Source of the DNA: Boswellia sacra
Lineage: Eukaryota; Streptophyta; Magnoliopsida; Sapindales; Burseraceae
Direction of reading: 5' to 3'
NCBI GenBank assembly: GCA_013180625.2
Contig: SNVD02013250.1
Span: 732,907 to 796,906, forward strand
DNA length: 64,000 bases
Shown here piece after piece: positions 24,280 to 35,591 of this stretch. The position numbers and the translations under genes are program-made. The notes beneath the pieces were generated by a model that was not told the DNA's origin, did no database searches, and saw nothing but the letters and a program-made list of their open reading frames with translations. Positions within the stretch are counted from its first letter, which is position 1. Every line of letters starts with the position of its first letter.

Positions 24280-24640
24280 TTTGCGGTTTCATATTTGGAT
24301 TTAGCATAAGTTCTCTCTTTGATTGAATGTGTGATATTGGTTGCTTTTCTAATTGGTTTTCAGAAGAAAGTTTAGGAAGATGTTAGATTTCTTCCTAAGT
24401 TTGTTGATGATGATAAAGGTAAGTGATTCTGGTCTGAACTCAAGTTTTCTTTTTTATTAAGTTCTACAATGTATGTCCAATAATTTTAGTCTTTTGACTA
24501 TTTATAGAAAAGCTATATAAATTTCTTAACCTTCAGTTGCAAAGTGAAGTGAAGGTCGAACGAAGTATGTATAGCCCAATCTTGTTTTTTTTTTTTATTT
24601 TTTTTATTTTCTTGCTAGTTTGTTGGTAACAAAAAAACCC
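24280..24640 (+). pseudogene. Partial duplicate of bS6 exon region (empty hAT site)
   Basis: About 360 bp closely matching 20680-21700 minus the hAT element: intron end, the exon reading as a decayed version of EDGRFLPEFVDDEK (24365-24420, with an in-frame TAG), the donor AAAGGTAAGTGATTCT, and following intron including GGTCGAACGAAGTATGTATAG. The downstream bS6 exons are absent, and the copy gives way to the palindromic array near 24690. It shows the pre-insertion state of the hAT target. Confidence 0.8.
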
Positions 24641-24689
24641 CATATATTTGAATTATTCTTTAAAGCTATATGGTCAAGCATGTCGCACG

Positions 24690-25050
24690 ACTTAGTCATG
24701 CAAAATTGCAGAAGTCTTGTTTTTACACGAATGGGTCATGCTAGTTGTGCAAAACATTAGTGACAATTTTTTGTTGTTCACAATTTTGCACCACATGGTC
24801 ATGCAAAATTCCAGAAGGCATTGCATTGGGCATTTTCGGCACGAATGGGCCGTGTAGGTGTCACGACTAGGTCGTGCAAAATTCCAAAGGGCATTGCATA
24901 GGGCATGTTCAACACGAATGGTTCGTGCAGGTGGTACGACTAGGTCGTGCAAAATTCCAGAAGGCATTGCCTAGGGCATTTTCGGCACAAATGGGTCGTG
25001 CAAAATTCTATAGGGCATTTTTTGGCACGAATTGCAGCCACCCTTATACA
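24690..25050. repeat. Palindromic CACGAC/GTCGTG repeat array II
   Basis: Tandem units of about 65-80 bp containing ACGACTAGGTCGTGCAAAAT, a following AAATTCCAGAAGGCATTGC and GGCACGAATGGGTCGTGCA. Same palindromic core as array I. Located near the right end of the Pack-MULE. Confidence 0.75.
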
Positions 25051-25684
25051 ATAATTGTCTACTAATATTGCAGAGGTAAGCTACATAGCAACTACCAAAA
25101 CACAAGCAAACGACATGGAAAGAATAACAATTATGATGCCACCCATCTCGGACCAATACCAATTTCTTATTGAAAAAATAGTGTAACTTCATGATTTTCA
25201 TTTCCATTTGGCAATATATAGAGTTTTCTGGCTTTGACCTCTTCACAGCCAACTCCATAAACATATCCAAAATGGTGTAGTTATTGGCACTTAAGTGAAT
25301 TTCCTTGATATTTTTGCCAATGTGGCAGAGAGTGTAGCAAAGAGATGGTGGAGGTGAGAAGCAAAGAGACGGCATCAGAAGTGAGAAATAAATGATATGA
25401 GAAGCAAAGAGGTCATGTCAAAAGAGAAGAATAACGGTAGTGAGAAGCATAAAGGCGACACCAGAGATGAGAAATTACGGAGGTGAGAAGAAGAGGCAAG
25501 CCCTAGTTTTACAAAGACATAATTTATGTTTGATTTCTAATTTTGGTATTTTTATAATTTTTAGGGATATTTAAGTACTTTCACTTAGCAAGAAGGGTTA
25601 GAATTAGTTAAATTTGGAGATGGGGTTAGATTTATGAAGTGAATGGTGGAAGGGGTTATTTGGGGGAAATTTGCCAGTTTAGTA

Positions 25685-27870
25685 TAATCCAATCTTGACT
25701 GCCAAATGTGAACTAAAGGTAATGTCAAAGGTTTCACTTTCACTCGAAAAAAGCAAATGCAATTCAACTTGTAGAAATAGCAATAATATAACATAAAGGC
25801 ACTAATTAAACATTATTTTCAACCAAGTGGGCTGGTTCAAGAAATGGCTTTTTATTATGGATATTACCTGTTGGTGCTGTTGGGGTAGATTCCCAATTGA
25901 GTATAAATAAAAGTGGTCAACTGCACAAATTTTTCTTCAAATATATAAAGAATATGTGGTAATAATAAAATATTCCATTCAGCATATTAAATTAACCTAA
26001 TAACAAGCAAAACAAAACCCCTCCTTAATAGAAGAAACCACCCTCTGCCATAAATTTGGTAGGCCTTATTTGAGCCTGGTGCATGCCCTCAAGAGTAATA
26101 CCCAAGAGACCATCAGCTTCATGAAATGGCTTGCTAGCTCCATTTGACAACGAAGCTGCTTTATATACTTATCACCGATACATCTAAGGAATATTCATCG
26201 CGCCTTCATCTTCTACTAACCAAAAACTCTTCACTCCCCATTATAAGAATTATGTTATGGTGGTTCTAATTGCTCAATTTTGTATGGTTGAAGCTCGGTG
26301 ACTTTGCTAAGGGACGGGTACCCTAGCTAGCTTGCTACATTCAATTACTCAAAATAGAATTAAATTTACATTTTTATTTTTTAAGCATAAATGAAACACT
26401 GCAAGGAATATTGGACAGAGATAGATACGTGTCTTCCATTAAAAAAAAAATTGAGTGGGATGATCCGAAATGGTCAAATTTTCTAATGGCAAAGGGACAA
26501 GCAATGAATAGTTTGATTAGGTTATGTCTCTTACTCTCAGCTAGCCAGACTCTAATGCCAGGGCTCCACCGTATGTACAATTCTTTGTTATTGGCCAAAT
26601 TGATTGACCTTTCTCATCTTCACTAATATTTAGCACGTTGATTCATCTGTTAGACAAGGATGTGGAAGCAACCACTTTGGGCAGCCCAGCGGACAACCAG
26701 GAATAAAGAACACAGTAAGTGGTCCTTTCTTGACTATTGTTACACAGTAGAACACGTTGTCAAATTTCTTGAAAATGATGTACCGGAAAATGAAGGATAT
26801 GCATGGTAGCAATCTTAGAGCAATTTAGCCTTTATTGTTGCTGTTCATGATTTTTCTCATTGACTCTGCATTGTAATGATGCGACTGTGGCAACTGGCAA
26901 GTGAACCTGTACCCAACACATGTACCTTTATATGCTTGAAAACATTTATTTAGCTGATAGCTAAATGAATAGTGGCTAGGTTACGGGTAAACAGATTCAT
27001 ACTTTAAACTGACAGGCCTGTCTGCTTGTGAATTTTTGTGATGAATAAGCTGCATCACATGTGCTAAGGTGTGACATGTCATCAAAAAAATAAAGCATTA
27101 GAACTCTTTAGACACATCTCGGTGCTCCACTGAGATGTGGTCAATAAAATGTCTTACGATTTATAAAAAAGATAGGACATTGATTTAATAGAATATTCTT
27201 TTTGAATTCAACATCAAGATTTTCTCATTAATCATATAAAAAGTACTAAACCCCAAATGTAATGCAATATATTGGCTTGATGAAACGATTGGAGTTAGGT
27301 TTCTTCCACCGTTGCAGTACTTATCCAAGAAGATGTTGTTTAGGTCCACCTTCGAACATTAGGTTGTTACGTGCTAAAGGGTTTTAAGTTTTGCAAAGAG
27401 AATGAATCATGAATCATTCACTTCGCAAGTTAAAATTTGAAGATTAGATGACAGAAATACGAGTGACCCGAAACTGACACAAGTGGGTCGGTAGAGAATA
27501 ACTAGGGGTGATTTCCAATTCTATGAATTCCTTTATTAACTTTACCACAGAGCATCGTTGGAACTTTCTTTTTTTTTGGTTTTTTAACTTCATAGTAATC
27601 TTATCAAACTAGAAGCATAAACATTGCATGTAACTTTCAACTTTTCCTGTAGCTTTCGGTTTTGATTATCTACATGCCCTCAGATATTACTTTGCTAGCA
27701 ATTATAGAATTCATTATTCTGATTTAAAGCCAAAATCTCAGACTCCGCGGGCCAGAGTCGGGCATTTCACGTGCATTTTGCCAGTGGGGAAGCATGCATA
27801 TCCATGGACACAGTCTGTCAGTCGGAAAGTAAAGCAATTGCACACTTTATGTGCAATGACTTTGTTACAT
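25685..27870. other. Intergenic, one doubtful coding relic
   Basis: No gene can be assigned with confidence. A minus-strand coding-like segment at 26025-26159 is listed separately. The remainder is ordinary AT-rich sequence. Confidence 0.5.
26025..26159 (-). pseudogene. Possible terminal coding exon, family unknown
   Basis: On the minus strand about 44 codons are open to a TAA at 26025-26027 and read HEADGLLGITLEGMHQAQIR then PTKFMAEGGFFY. The composition is protein-like, unlike the low-complexity frames nearby. An in-frame stop lies a few codons upstream of the block, so it would need an acceptor there. I recognise no family and no further exons. Confidence 0.2.
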
Positions 27871-27876
27871 AATCTC

Positions 27877-28741
27877 AAAAATTGAAAAAATAGACACAAT
27901 TAGGGGCTCTTAATGAAATTTGAACACATCCTAAAATATTTTCATGTCATAGACACTTTCTTGACAAAAAAACTCAAATACCCTTTGAAATTCAATTTAT
28001 TCATAAACTCTTTATTTCCCTATTTCCTTCACTTACCTCTTCCTATTTTTATAACTGTGTCCTATTTTCATAGCCGTCTGTTGTTGTCTAGCTTTCAATA
28101 CCCCTCGACATTGTCGAAAACGCAGTCCGAAACACAGCAAAGGAGTGAGAAACTTATTCTATGTTTGGGGATTTGAGGTAGATTTTAGGGATTTTGAATT
28201 TGAGGATTTAAGTTTGGGTTTTTATTTTGTATTTTTCCTGTGTTTGTGGGGCTAAATGAAGTGTTATTTGGTTATTTTTTGGTTTGATGTGTGTAAAAAT
28301 GGTGAAAATCGACGCGTTTCGTCATGATGAAGAAGACACTCGACGTGTCGAGTCCTGTCGGATCCTTCAACCGACACTCGACATCATTATTGGTGTTCAC
28401 TCAACACTAGACATAACGTGTCAAGTCTTGTCGGATGCACGGATCGACACTCAATATAACGTTATGTCGAGTATCAGTCCATGCATCCGACAAGACTCGA
28501 CACGTTATGTCTAGTGTCGAGTGAACACCGACGATGATGTCGACTGTCGGTTGAAACATCCGACATGACTCGATATGTCGAGTGTCCTCTTCGTCACGAC
28601 GAAACGTGTCTTTTTTTTTTTAGTTTGAGTTTCAAAGGACATTTTAGTCATTTTTCCAAGAAAGTATCTATGACATGAAAATTTTTCAGGATGTGTCTAA
28701 ATTTTATTTAAGACCCCTAATTTTGTCTATTTTCAATTTTC
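27877..28741. mobile_element. Foldback element with long inverted repeats
   Basis: Outer arms of about 110 bp (27877-27985 and 28622-28741) are inverted copies sharing TAGACA.AATTAGGGG, CACATCCT(A/G)AAA and TTTTCATGTCATAGA. Inside, 28300-28608 is a second, near-perfect inverted repeat with arms of about 150 bp. About 320 bp unique to the left side (27986-28308) break the symmetry. No target duplication was seen, so the class is uncertain; long TIRs suggest a MULE or Foldback type. Confidence 0.7.
28300..28608. repeat. ~300-bp hairpin of CGACACTCG motifs
   Basis: The left arm starts GACGCGTTTCGTCATGATGA and the right arm, in reverse, starts GACACGTTTCGTCGTGACGA. Along both arms the motifs GACACTCGAC, CGAGTC.TGTCGGAT and ACTAGACATAACGTGTC recur. 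The centre is near 28455. The vocabulary matches the array in the hAT element at 8640-9190. Confidence 0.85.
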
Positions 28742-29377
28742 TCTTGCAAAAAATCCACTCAACCATCTCAGTTGGTTTCCATCGCTAGCTCAGAAAGATG
28801 TGCATGATTAGGCATTCGATCGCATCGTTTCTCTTGGAGAAAAATCACACAAAATCTTTAACAAGATTCTCCCATGTCGTTAAAACTTGAACTAATGGAT
28901 CCTCACAAAAGGGAATTATTTTGTAGGGTCTCATTCCCAAATCATAGCACGAGTGTTAGTGCTGATGAAATAAAAGCCAGAAGCCTTGCCTCTTGGAATT
29001 TTCGGTAGCACTAATTAAGAAAAGCTTACGAGGAGTTTATTTCATCAGCATTCGGCAAGCTTACGAGGAGACGATTTCATGAGTATTAGGCAAGGTTTAT
29101 GTTTCTGAAAATTAATAAATATCCTGTACTCTAATCATAGATTAATATATATGTTAATTTCTAAGCAATATTGCAAGGCAAGAATGCCTTGTGTGAAGGG
29201 GTCCTCAATGCCTTTTGTCAAGACGTGTCACAAATGCCTGAGCTTGGATATTTCAATATCGTATGATTGAGCTAAAAATTGATTCCACTTTACTATTGTA
29301 TGGTCATGTGTGGTAAATGACAAGTAAGCTGGGAAAAATGGTCGCGCAAGTGAAAAATGGTGAGTGTTCCTTTTCTC
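28742..29377. other. Upstream region of the WAT1-related gene
   Basis: No coding feature. Near 29030-29095 an imperfect direct repeat of GCTTACGAGGAG plus a following ATTTCAT occurs twice. It probably holds the promoter of the downstream transporter gene. Confidence 0.4.
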
Positions 29378-29386
29378 CTATATATT
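29378..29386 (+). promoter_or_regulatory. Possible TATA box of WAT1-related gene
   Basis: CTATATATT lies about 45 bp before the chosen ATG at 29429, which would leave only a very short leader. A more distal promoter is possible. Confidence 0.3.
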
Positions 29387-29428
29387 GAGGAGCTTCTCAA
29401 TCTCATAAGAGGCCAAAGACACTACAAC

Positions 29429-31880
29429 ATGAAGAGTTTATTTTGCTGTAACGTAATCTCGGAGAACCACAAGCCTTATATTGTCATGCTTCTAGTCCAA
29501 TTTGTCTATGCAGGCATGGCCTTGTTCTCCAAGGCAGCAGTTGCTAAGGGAATGAATCCTTACGTGTTTGTTGTCTATCGGCAAGCTTTTGCTTCCTTCG
29601 CCTTAGCTCCATTTTCTTACTTCTTTGATAGGTTATTTATTTATTTTTATACGTATTAATATACTTTTGTCTTCGGCCACTCTCCATCACTCTCTAAAGC
29701 TTAGTTGTTAACATTTTCTTGTCAACTTGCAATTTGCAGTAATAAAGCCTCTCCCTCCTCTCCTTTATCATACTACTTGCTCTTCAAGATCTTCTTGATT
29801 TCCTTATTTGGGTATGATCTTAGCTTCCTTTTGATTTCTGAAATTAGAGCCACAATTAATGCCATATTTTGATGATTCTAATAATCAACATCCCCTGATA
29901 ATTAACTTTTTAACAATATTTCATATGTGCATAAATTTCAGGCTCACCCTGAGTTCAAATCTCTACTATGTGGCAATCAACAATACTACAGCCACATTTG
30001 CTGCTGCTACAACCAACACAATTCCTGCCATTACCTTTGTCATGGCTGGTTTCTTAGGGTAAATTATCAAATTATAATTTAATGGCCCACTTGAAAAGTT
30101 AATTATTTCTAATAAGCAGATCAAATTATTCATCTTCTGATCGAAGATAAACAATGGTTTTGAAATTTCAGGATGGAAAGCATTTCTATAAAACATCGCC
30201 ATGGAATTGCCAAAGTGTTGGGGTCTGTCGTTAGTGTTTCCGGAGCTTTGGTCTTCGCTTTTGTCAAAGGGCCTCCTCTGCAGTTCATGAACTGGTACAC
30301 GGAGTTTCAAAAGCAAACTCCAGACTCATCATCAAACGTTTCCTCCACAGGGGAATGGGTGAAAGGTGTTGTCATCATGCTTCTAGCCAACTCAGCTTGG
30401 TGTCTGTGGGTTACTTTACAGGTTCATATTCATCTCTGCATATTATACATACTGGCTCGTTCATTCATCTTCTCTCTTTTCTTTGACAAGTGTTCTTGTT
30501 TCAGGGGCCAATTATTAAGGAATATCCCCAGAAATTTCGCCTTACCAATCTGCAATGCTTCTTCGGCTTCACACAGTCAGCTTTCTGGGCTGTTGCAAAA
30601 GAGAGAAATCTATCAGCCTGGAAGCTCGATTGGGATATTAATCTTCTCTCTGTGGCCTATTGTGTAAGTTTCATATTTTAATTTCCATTCTAATTATATG
30701 ATTTTGCTGTATATGAAATAGAAAATAAATAAATATTAAACACACGCAAGTTAGGAACATCTTTGATGACCAGAACTACTAAAAAAATTAATGAAACACA
30801 AATACAATAATTAAAGTCTTCCTTAACATAGAAGCAAAGTTTTGTTACTATTCTACTTAATGGCCAACACAATTACATAAATGAAACAACTTTTTTTTGG
30901 GGTGAAATAGTTTTGCTTACATATAACATGATACGTTGCACTAAAAAGAATAGGAAACTTGAGTGATGAGACTATCAAATCAATTGCAGGACAAATAAGC
31001 AATCGCAACTGTCATGCGTGAGAGATTCCACACCACACCAACCCCCCTCCCCAAGAACCCCAAAGTGGCCATGATCCGTTCTAAAGAATAGAACAATATC
31101 TCAATGAAATGATTCTTTGTTGATCTTCCCAATCCACATCACAAGTCAATGAAAGCTTCATCTTATATTTGTAATTATCATATATAGTTGCATAAGTTTA
31201 CTTTAATATTTCAACTGACTATTTAATGTGACAGGGTGTAATTGTGAGTGGCGTTACTTACTGGCTACAAGTTTGGGCTATAGAGAAAAGAGGACCAGTT
31301 TTCACTGCAATGTTTACGCCACTTGCACTTATTATTACAGCCATCTTCTCAGCATTTCTGTGGAAAGACACCCTTTATTTGGGAAGGTCAGTTCCTCATT
31401 TTCTGCCTCGAAACCCACCCACCCACTCACTTAAATTTACGTCTTTTCAAATTAAATTATTAATCAGTTGTTGTGCGAGTTATGTTTCTTTGTTCCTTGT
31501 GTTCTCAAGAGTACTATCCTTAACAGTCCTATTTCTTACTTTATTCCTTTTCTTTAGGGACATCCGTACACTCCCCTTTTGGTCACAAACACACAATAAA
31601 CACATCATAGTTCATATATTTGTAGCGATGTACTCTTTTTCACTTGTGAATATCCACACACGCACACACGCATATATAAGCAAGAATTCTCCTTCCATGT
31701 AAAGAATTGTAGTAAGTCAAAATTTTAAACATATGTAATGAAGTTGATAGAATCAATCTAGTTAAGTTGTATTTATATATTTAATCTTTAAATTAATTTA
31801 TACACTATCTTTCAGTTACTCTTCTTAATTAACACACACATATAACTTAATAAATTTTCATGCAATTAATATATAAATAG

Positions 31881-31930
<50 letters not shown>

Positions 31931-32137
31931 TAACCAATAATTTGTATTTGGATGTTATGGGTATTCAGTGTTGGTGGGGCAGTCCTGCTGGTGGGTGGTC
32001 TCTACAGTGTGATGTGGGGGAAGAGCAAAGAGGAAGAGAAAAGAAGAGTAATAAGTGATGAAGAAAATCCTGATCAAACCAAAGTGGAGAACTTATCGGA
32101 GAGCACTACCAGACCTTCGACTAGTAATCATGCTTGA
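29429..32137 (+). CDS. WAT1-related protein (MtN21/EamA transporter)
   Basis: Predicted multipass membrane transporter of the plant drug/metabolite family; WAT1-related (UMAMIT) members move amino acids, auxin or other metabolites at plasma or vacuolar membranes. Exons: 29429-29631, 29740-29811, 29942-30058, 30172-30421, 30505-30663, 31235-31386 and 31969-32137. All junctions are GT-AG and phases join to give 1,122 nt, 373 residues, typical for the family. Visible motifs: HKPYIVMLLVQFVYAGMALF at the start of the first EamA unit, NLYYVAINNTTATFAAAT then NTIPAITFVMA, the inter-domain loop FVKGPPLQF, the second unit with SGVTYWLQVWAIEKRGPVF, FTPLALIITAIFSAFLW and the closing VGGLYSVMWGK, then a charged cytosolic tail. 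Start: ATG at 29429 before MKSLF; an upstream open frame is 5' leader. Intron 6 holds a long TA microsatellite. No defect seen; substrate unknown. Confidence 0.93.
31880..31926. repeat. TA microsatellite in intron 6
   Basis: About 22 uninterrupted TA units lie about 40 bp before the acceptor of the last WAT1-related exon. Likely polymorphic in length. Confidence 0.9.
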
Positions 32138-33278
32138 TGGGATATGAATATCAAATGAATTTTGCACAATCGATGCCATGTTGGCTCTCTCATAAAGGCA
32201 TGATATCAAGACTCACCACGCTAGTTAGCTAGACTCTCACTCTCCAATTATACATATATAGCTTTCCATCTTAACTTTCTCTTTTTTTCTTCAACTTTTA
32301 GCTAACAGCTTTTTATTGTTTTATACGATGACAAGTGACAACTATACTTTTTTTAATGAGCAATAGTGGTTACTTGAAATGAAAAAAAATGTTGTTTCAG
32401 ATTTGGGAATGCAAGAAAAATTTGTAATTCAAATTTCAATTTAGCCTATGCAGCGTGTAGGAGTACCCTTGGAATTATGATTCTTTTCAATGTATAACGA
32501 TATTCTCATAATAACCTTTCTTGAATGGACAGCATCACGGCAATATTTTATCTTTTGTTGGTTTTTATTTTTTATTTATTTTTCCTTCCAAGTGCATGAA
32601 CATATTTATTTCATTCAACTGCATGTAGAGAGATTAATAACTTTATTTGAACAGGATATAAATAACAACTTTATGTAATTAACATCGTAGTATCTAACGA
32701 TGATGTTTCGATGAATTCCACTAAATATAAAATGTAACCGTTTTTCTAGATTTTTTTGCTCCAATCTTTCTTCTTCGGAAAAGATAAAAAGTACTACAGT
32801 ATACTAAAAACATTAACTGCTATATATAATTGAAAAAAAAAAATTCAGCGAGGCAAATATGTCATGCATATCATCTATATTGATTCAGTAACATAATATT
32901 TATCATATGTATTTATTTTTATTTAATTAATCAAAATTATAATTAATCAATTAGTATATCACACCGAATGGATTTGAACGTGCCAAAAAAAATACTTTTT
33001 GGAGACTCAAAAGTAATTTTTTAATTTTTTTTAAATGACACGGAGAGTTCAAATTTTTAATTAATATTTTTATGGTTTTGATACTCTATTAAGTTTATCA
33101 CTTTTTTAAAACTTTAAACTTATATATGTGAGCTTAATATTAAGCCTTTAAGACTTTTAATTCGCTCCTTTATGTGCAAAGATTTTGTACACTTGCAATG
33201 TGGACTGGATTGAGTCTCACATGCATTAACGGATCTTACAAATGAGCCAAATAACAATACTTTTTAATTAATTTTTTA
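32138..33278. other. Downstream of transporter gene, no further gene
   Basis: It includes the 3' untranslated region of the WAT1-related gene, then AT-rich DNA with no recognisable feature. Confidence 0.5.
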
Positions 33279-34010
33279 GTAGATCTACTTAGCTCCCATT
33301 TTCTATCTCATTAGCCCTCACATTAAAATTAAATAAGAGTATTTAAAAATGCAAATAAAATAAATAGAATAATTAATATTTAGTGACAGGATTTAACAAA
33401 AAATTTCATTTTCCTTATATATCATAATCTTTTTTCCTATTTTCTTGGTAATGTCATGCGAACTTCATCATCTCTCTCCAATTTTGTATTTTTTATCCCA
33501 AATTAATTACAATCCATTTATTTTTCTCTGTGTTTAAATTTTAACAAATTATATAATATCAGGTTTAAACATCAATTCATTTATTTTTTTTTTGTCTGTC
33601 TCCCGTTCACACACCAAAACTAAGAAATTTTGATTGATTGTTTTGTTGTTGTGAATTTAAAGAATTCAATAACATAAAGAGAAACAATTGATTAAAGTTA
33701 ACACCTTTAAAAAAAAATTCTTATGTAATATAAATATTAGTATTTAAATTTACGAAATGCAAATATATAAAAACAATTGAAAAAAAGTCAAACACTGTTA
33801 AAATTAAATAATAATTTAACTAAATGTTAAATTAAAAGGAAAAAATTATCAAACACCCATAAAATCAAATGATAGTTAATTAAGTTCACCATAAATATAT
33901 TTGAAATTAAATATTAAGTGCAATAAAAGGTTGCTAAAATTACAATTTTATCCTGATTAAATAAAAGGTGGGGGCTAATGAGATTAAAAATAAGAGCTGA
34001 GTAGAACTAC
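33279..34010. mobile_element. Candidate TIR element (MITE-like)
   Basis: A 732-bp segment with inverted ends of about 50 bp: the left starts GTAGATCTACTTAGCTC and continues ATCTCATTAGCCC; the right, in reverse, starts GTAGTTCTACTCAGCTC and continues ATCTCATTAGCCC. Flanks share a TTAATTTTT-like string but not a clean duplication. Interior is AT-rich and non-coding. Confidence 0.55.
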
Positions 34011-34454
34011 TCTTAATTTTTAAATTATAAGGGGATTCAAATATACAACCTTACGTGCAACCGTTGGATTATTATGACTCTAATATCATATTAAGTTTAT
34101 TATTTTTCTGTAAAGTTTAAGCTCGTAGATGTGACTTAATATTAATACTTTAAACCTTCTATTACATAGTATATCTAAGACTTTTTCGATTGTTGATAAT
34201 TGATATTCAATCCGCAAGCATTAGAAGCCTTCTCCATTGGTAGGAGGAATAGTATTATACCTATTTCAATATGTCATCATTTATTCTCTTATTTGTTTAA
34301 AAGTAAAATAATTTTTCAACTCTTTTCTATATGGTTAACGAAAGACAAGAAAACTTTATTCCTTTCCTTTTTCAAAACTTAAAAGTTAAAACTCCACAAT
34401 TTTAGTTACTCGCAAATAGAAAATACAAATCGAAATTTTGATTCCTACGTAAAC

Positions 34455-34503
<49 letters not shown>

Positions 34504-34530
34504 TATCACATCATATCACATTATTTATTC
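34011..34530. other. AT-rich spacer with TAA microsatellite
   Basis: No gene. A (TAA)n run of about 17 units lies at 34450-34502, just before the minus-strand Copia remnant. Confidence 0.6.
34450..34502. repeat. TAA microsatellite
   Basis: About 17 near-perfect TAA trinucleotide units. Confidence 0.95.
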
Positions 34531-35306
34531 TGACTTTTGCGCTTTTTTGCAGAAGCGTTCAATCCAAGATATTGACAAAATTACGATGAAACCACAAGCA
34601 AGAAATCAAACAAGAAAATAAAGAAAATAGAAATACTAGATTTATAGTGGTTCGACCAATTAAGCTTACGTCCATTTTGGAGATCTTATTAGCAGTTTTA
34701 TTCTAATCAACATTAAAAGAGATATACAATAATATTAGTAGCAATAACAGGGATTTAACCTTACAGCCTTCCTATGCATATAAACCAAGATAATCACCAA
34801 TCTTCGATATATGCTTCGAAGGTAAAAACTAACAGAGAAAAATTTCCACGGGTACCAGATCTATACTCACGGTTAACAATTCCAAACTGTAGTTTCCAAG
34901 ATCACGATTAGTGACTCCAATCGTAGCTTCCCAGATCACCCAAAATGTTGCTGTCCTCGCAATCTTCCAAGGCTCTTCAAATGTTTATTTTCGTCTTCTC
35001 TCTTACACAAGCTATTGTGTATTGTGTTGTGTGTTGTGTTCTTCCACTCAAACAAACAAGGCTTTATATAGGCCTTAGAGCCTCGTTTCTAGTCTAACCA
35101 TGATTCCTAGACTAGAAGTACAACCAAAACTCTTTCTATTTCAGTTTTCTTGTCCAACTATGAGTAACATAGATTATCCTAATTAAAACAAAATACAAGC
35201 AAACTCAACTTCTTAATTTGACACAAATTTCAATTTGTTTTAATTATAACCTAGAAATAAATCTTATATTGCCTAATATTCTAACAAGAAAAAAGCACAA
35301 GTAACG
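34531..35306 (-). repeat. 3' LTR of minus-strand Copia remnant
   Basis: Direct repeat of 38858-39595, sharing TTTATAGTGGTTCG and CTTATATTGCCTAATATTCT. Its 5' end on the minus strand reads CGTTAC rather than TGTTAT, a mutated terminus. A TATATAAAGC promoter motif (minus strand) lies at 35061-35070. Confidence 0.8.
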
Positions 35307-35591
35307 ATCTCTAACTTGTTTTTCAACCATTGTTGATTCTAAATTGCAAAAGGATTCCAGTTCACAACATCGTGCAAGCGCGCAACTGTTGTTGCGCAGG
35401 AGCGCCAACTCTTTGCCTAAAGCGTCTTCTAATCCATGAATGCTGCACAGGTGTGCAACTTGGACTGTGCAAGTGTGCCAAGTTTCTACCAGACTTGCGC
35501 AGGAAGGCAACTCATCTTGCACAGGCGCACAACTGCTTCAGATATGATTCTGAACTTTCCTTCTTTGTTCGAGCTGCTACTCTTCATCAGC
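35307..35591. other. GC-richer spacer inside the Copia remnant
   Basis: Repeated variants of GCGCAACTG, TTGCGCAGG and GTGCAACTTGGACTGTGCA give an unusual GC-richer, quasi-repetitive stretch. No coding capacity recognised. Confidence 0.5.

Larger units (their letters stand above)
19791..25675. mobile_element. Candidate Pack-MULE with captured gene fragments
   Basis: A 5,885-bp element flanked by a perfect 9-bp direct repeat AGTTTAGTA (19782-19790 and 25676-25684), the target-duplication length of Mutator-like elements. Its ends are degenerate inverted repeats of about 53 bp: both begin GG and carry an (A)AAT.ACCCCTT block and AAATCTAACCCC at matching offsets. Inside are a coatomer epsilon fragment, an intron-containing bS6-family pseudogene, a partial second copy of part of that gene, two palindromic repeat arrays and an inserted hAT element. 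No MULE transposase was seen. Retained introns mean the host fragments were captured as genomic DNA. The alternative is ordinary tandem pseudogenes with a chance flanking repeat. Confidence 0.65.

Noticed and set aside
24971..25375. Minus-strand open frame of 134 codons in the right end of the Pack-MULE
   Set aside because: Not recognised, and it starts in a palindromic array. It could be a third captured fragment but nothing supports that beyond length.
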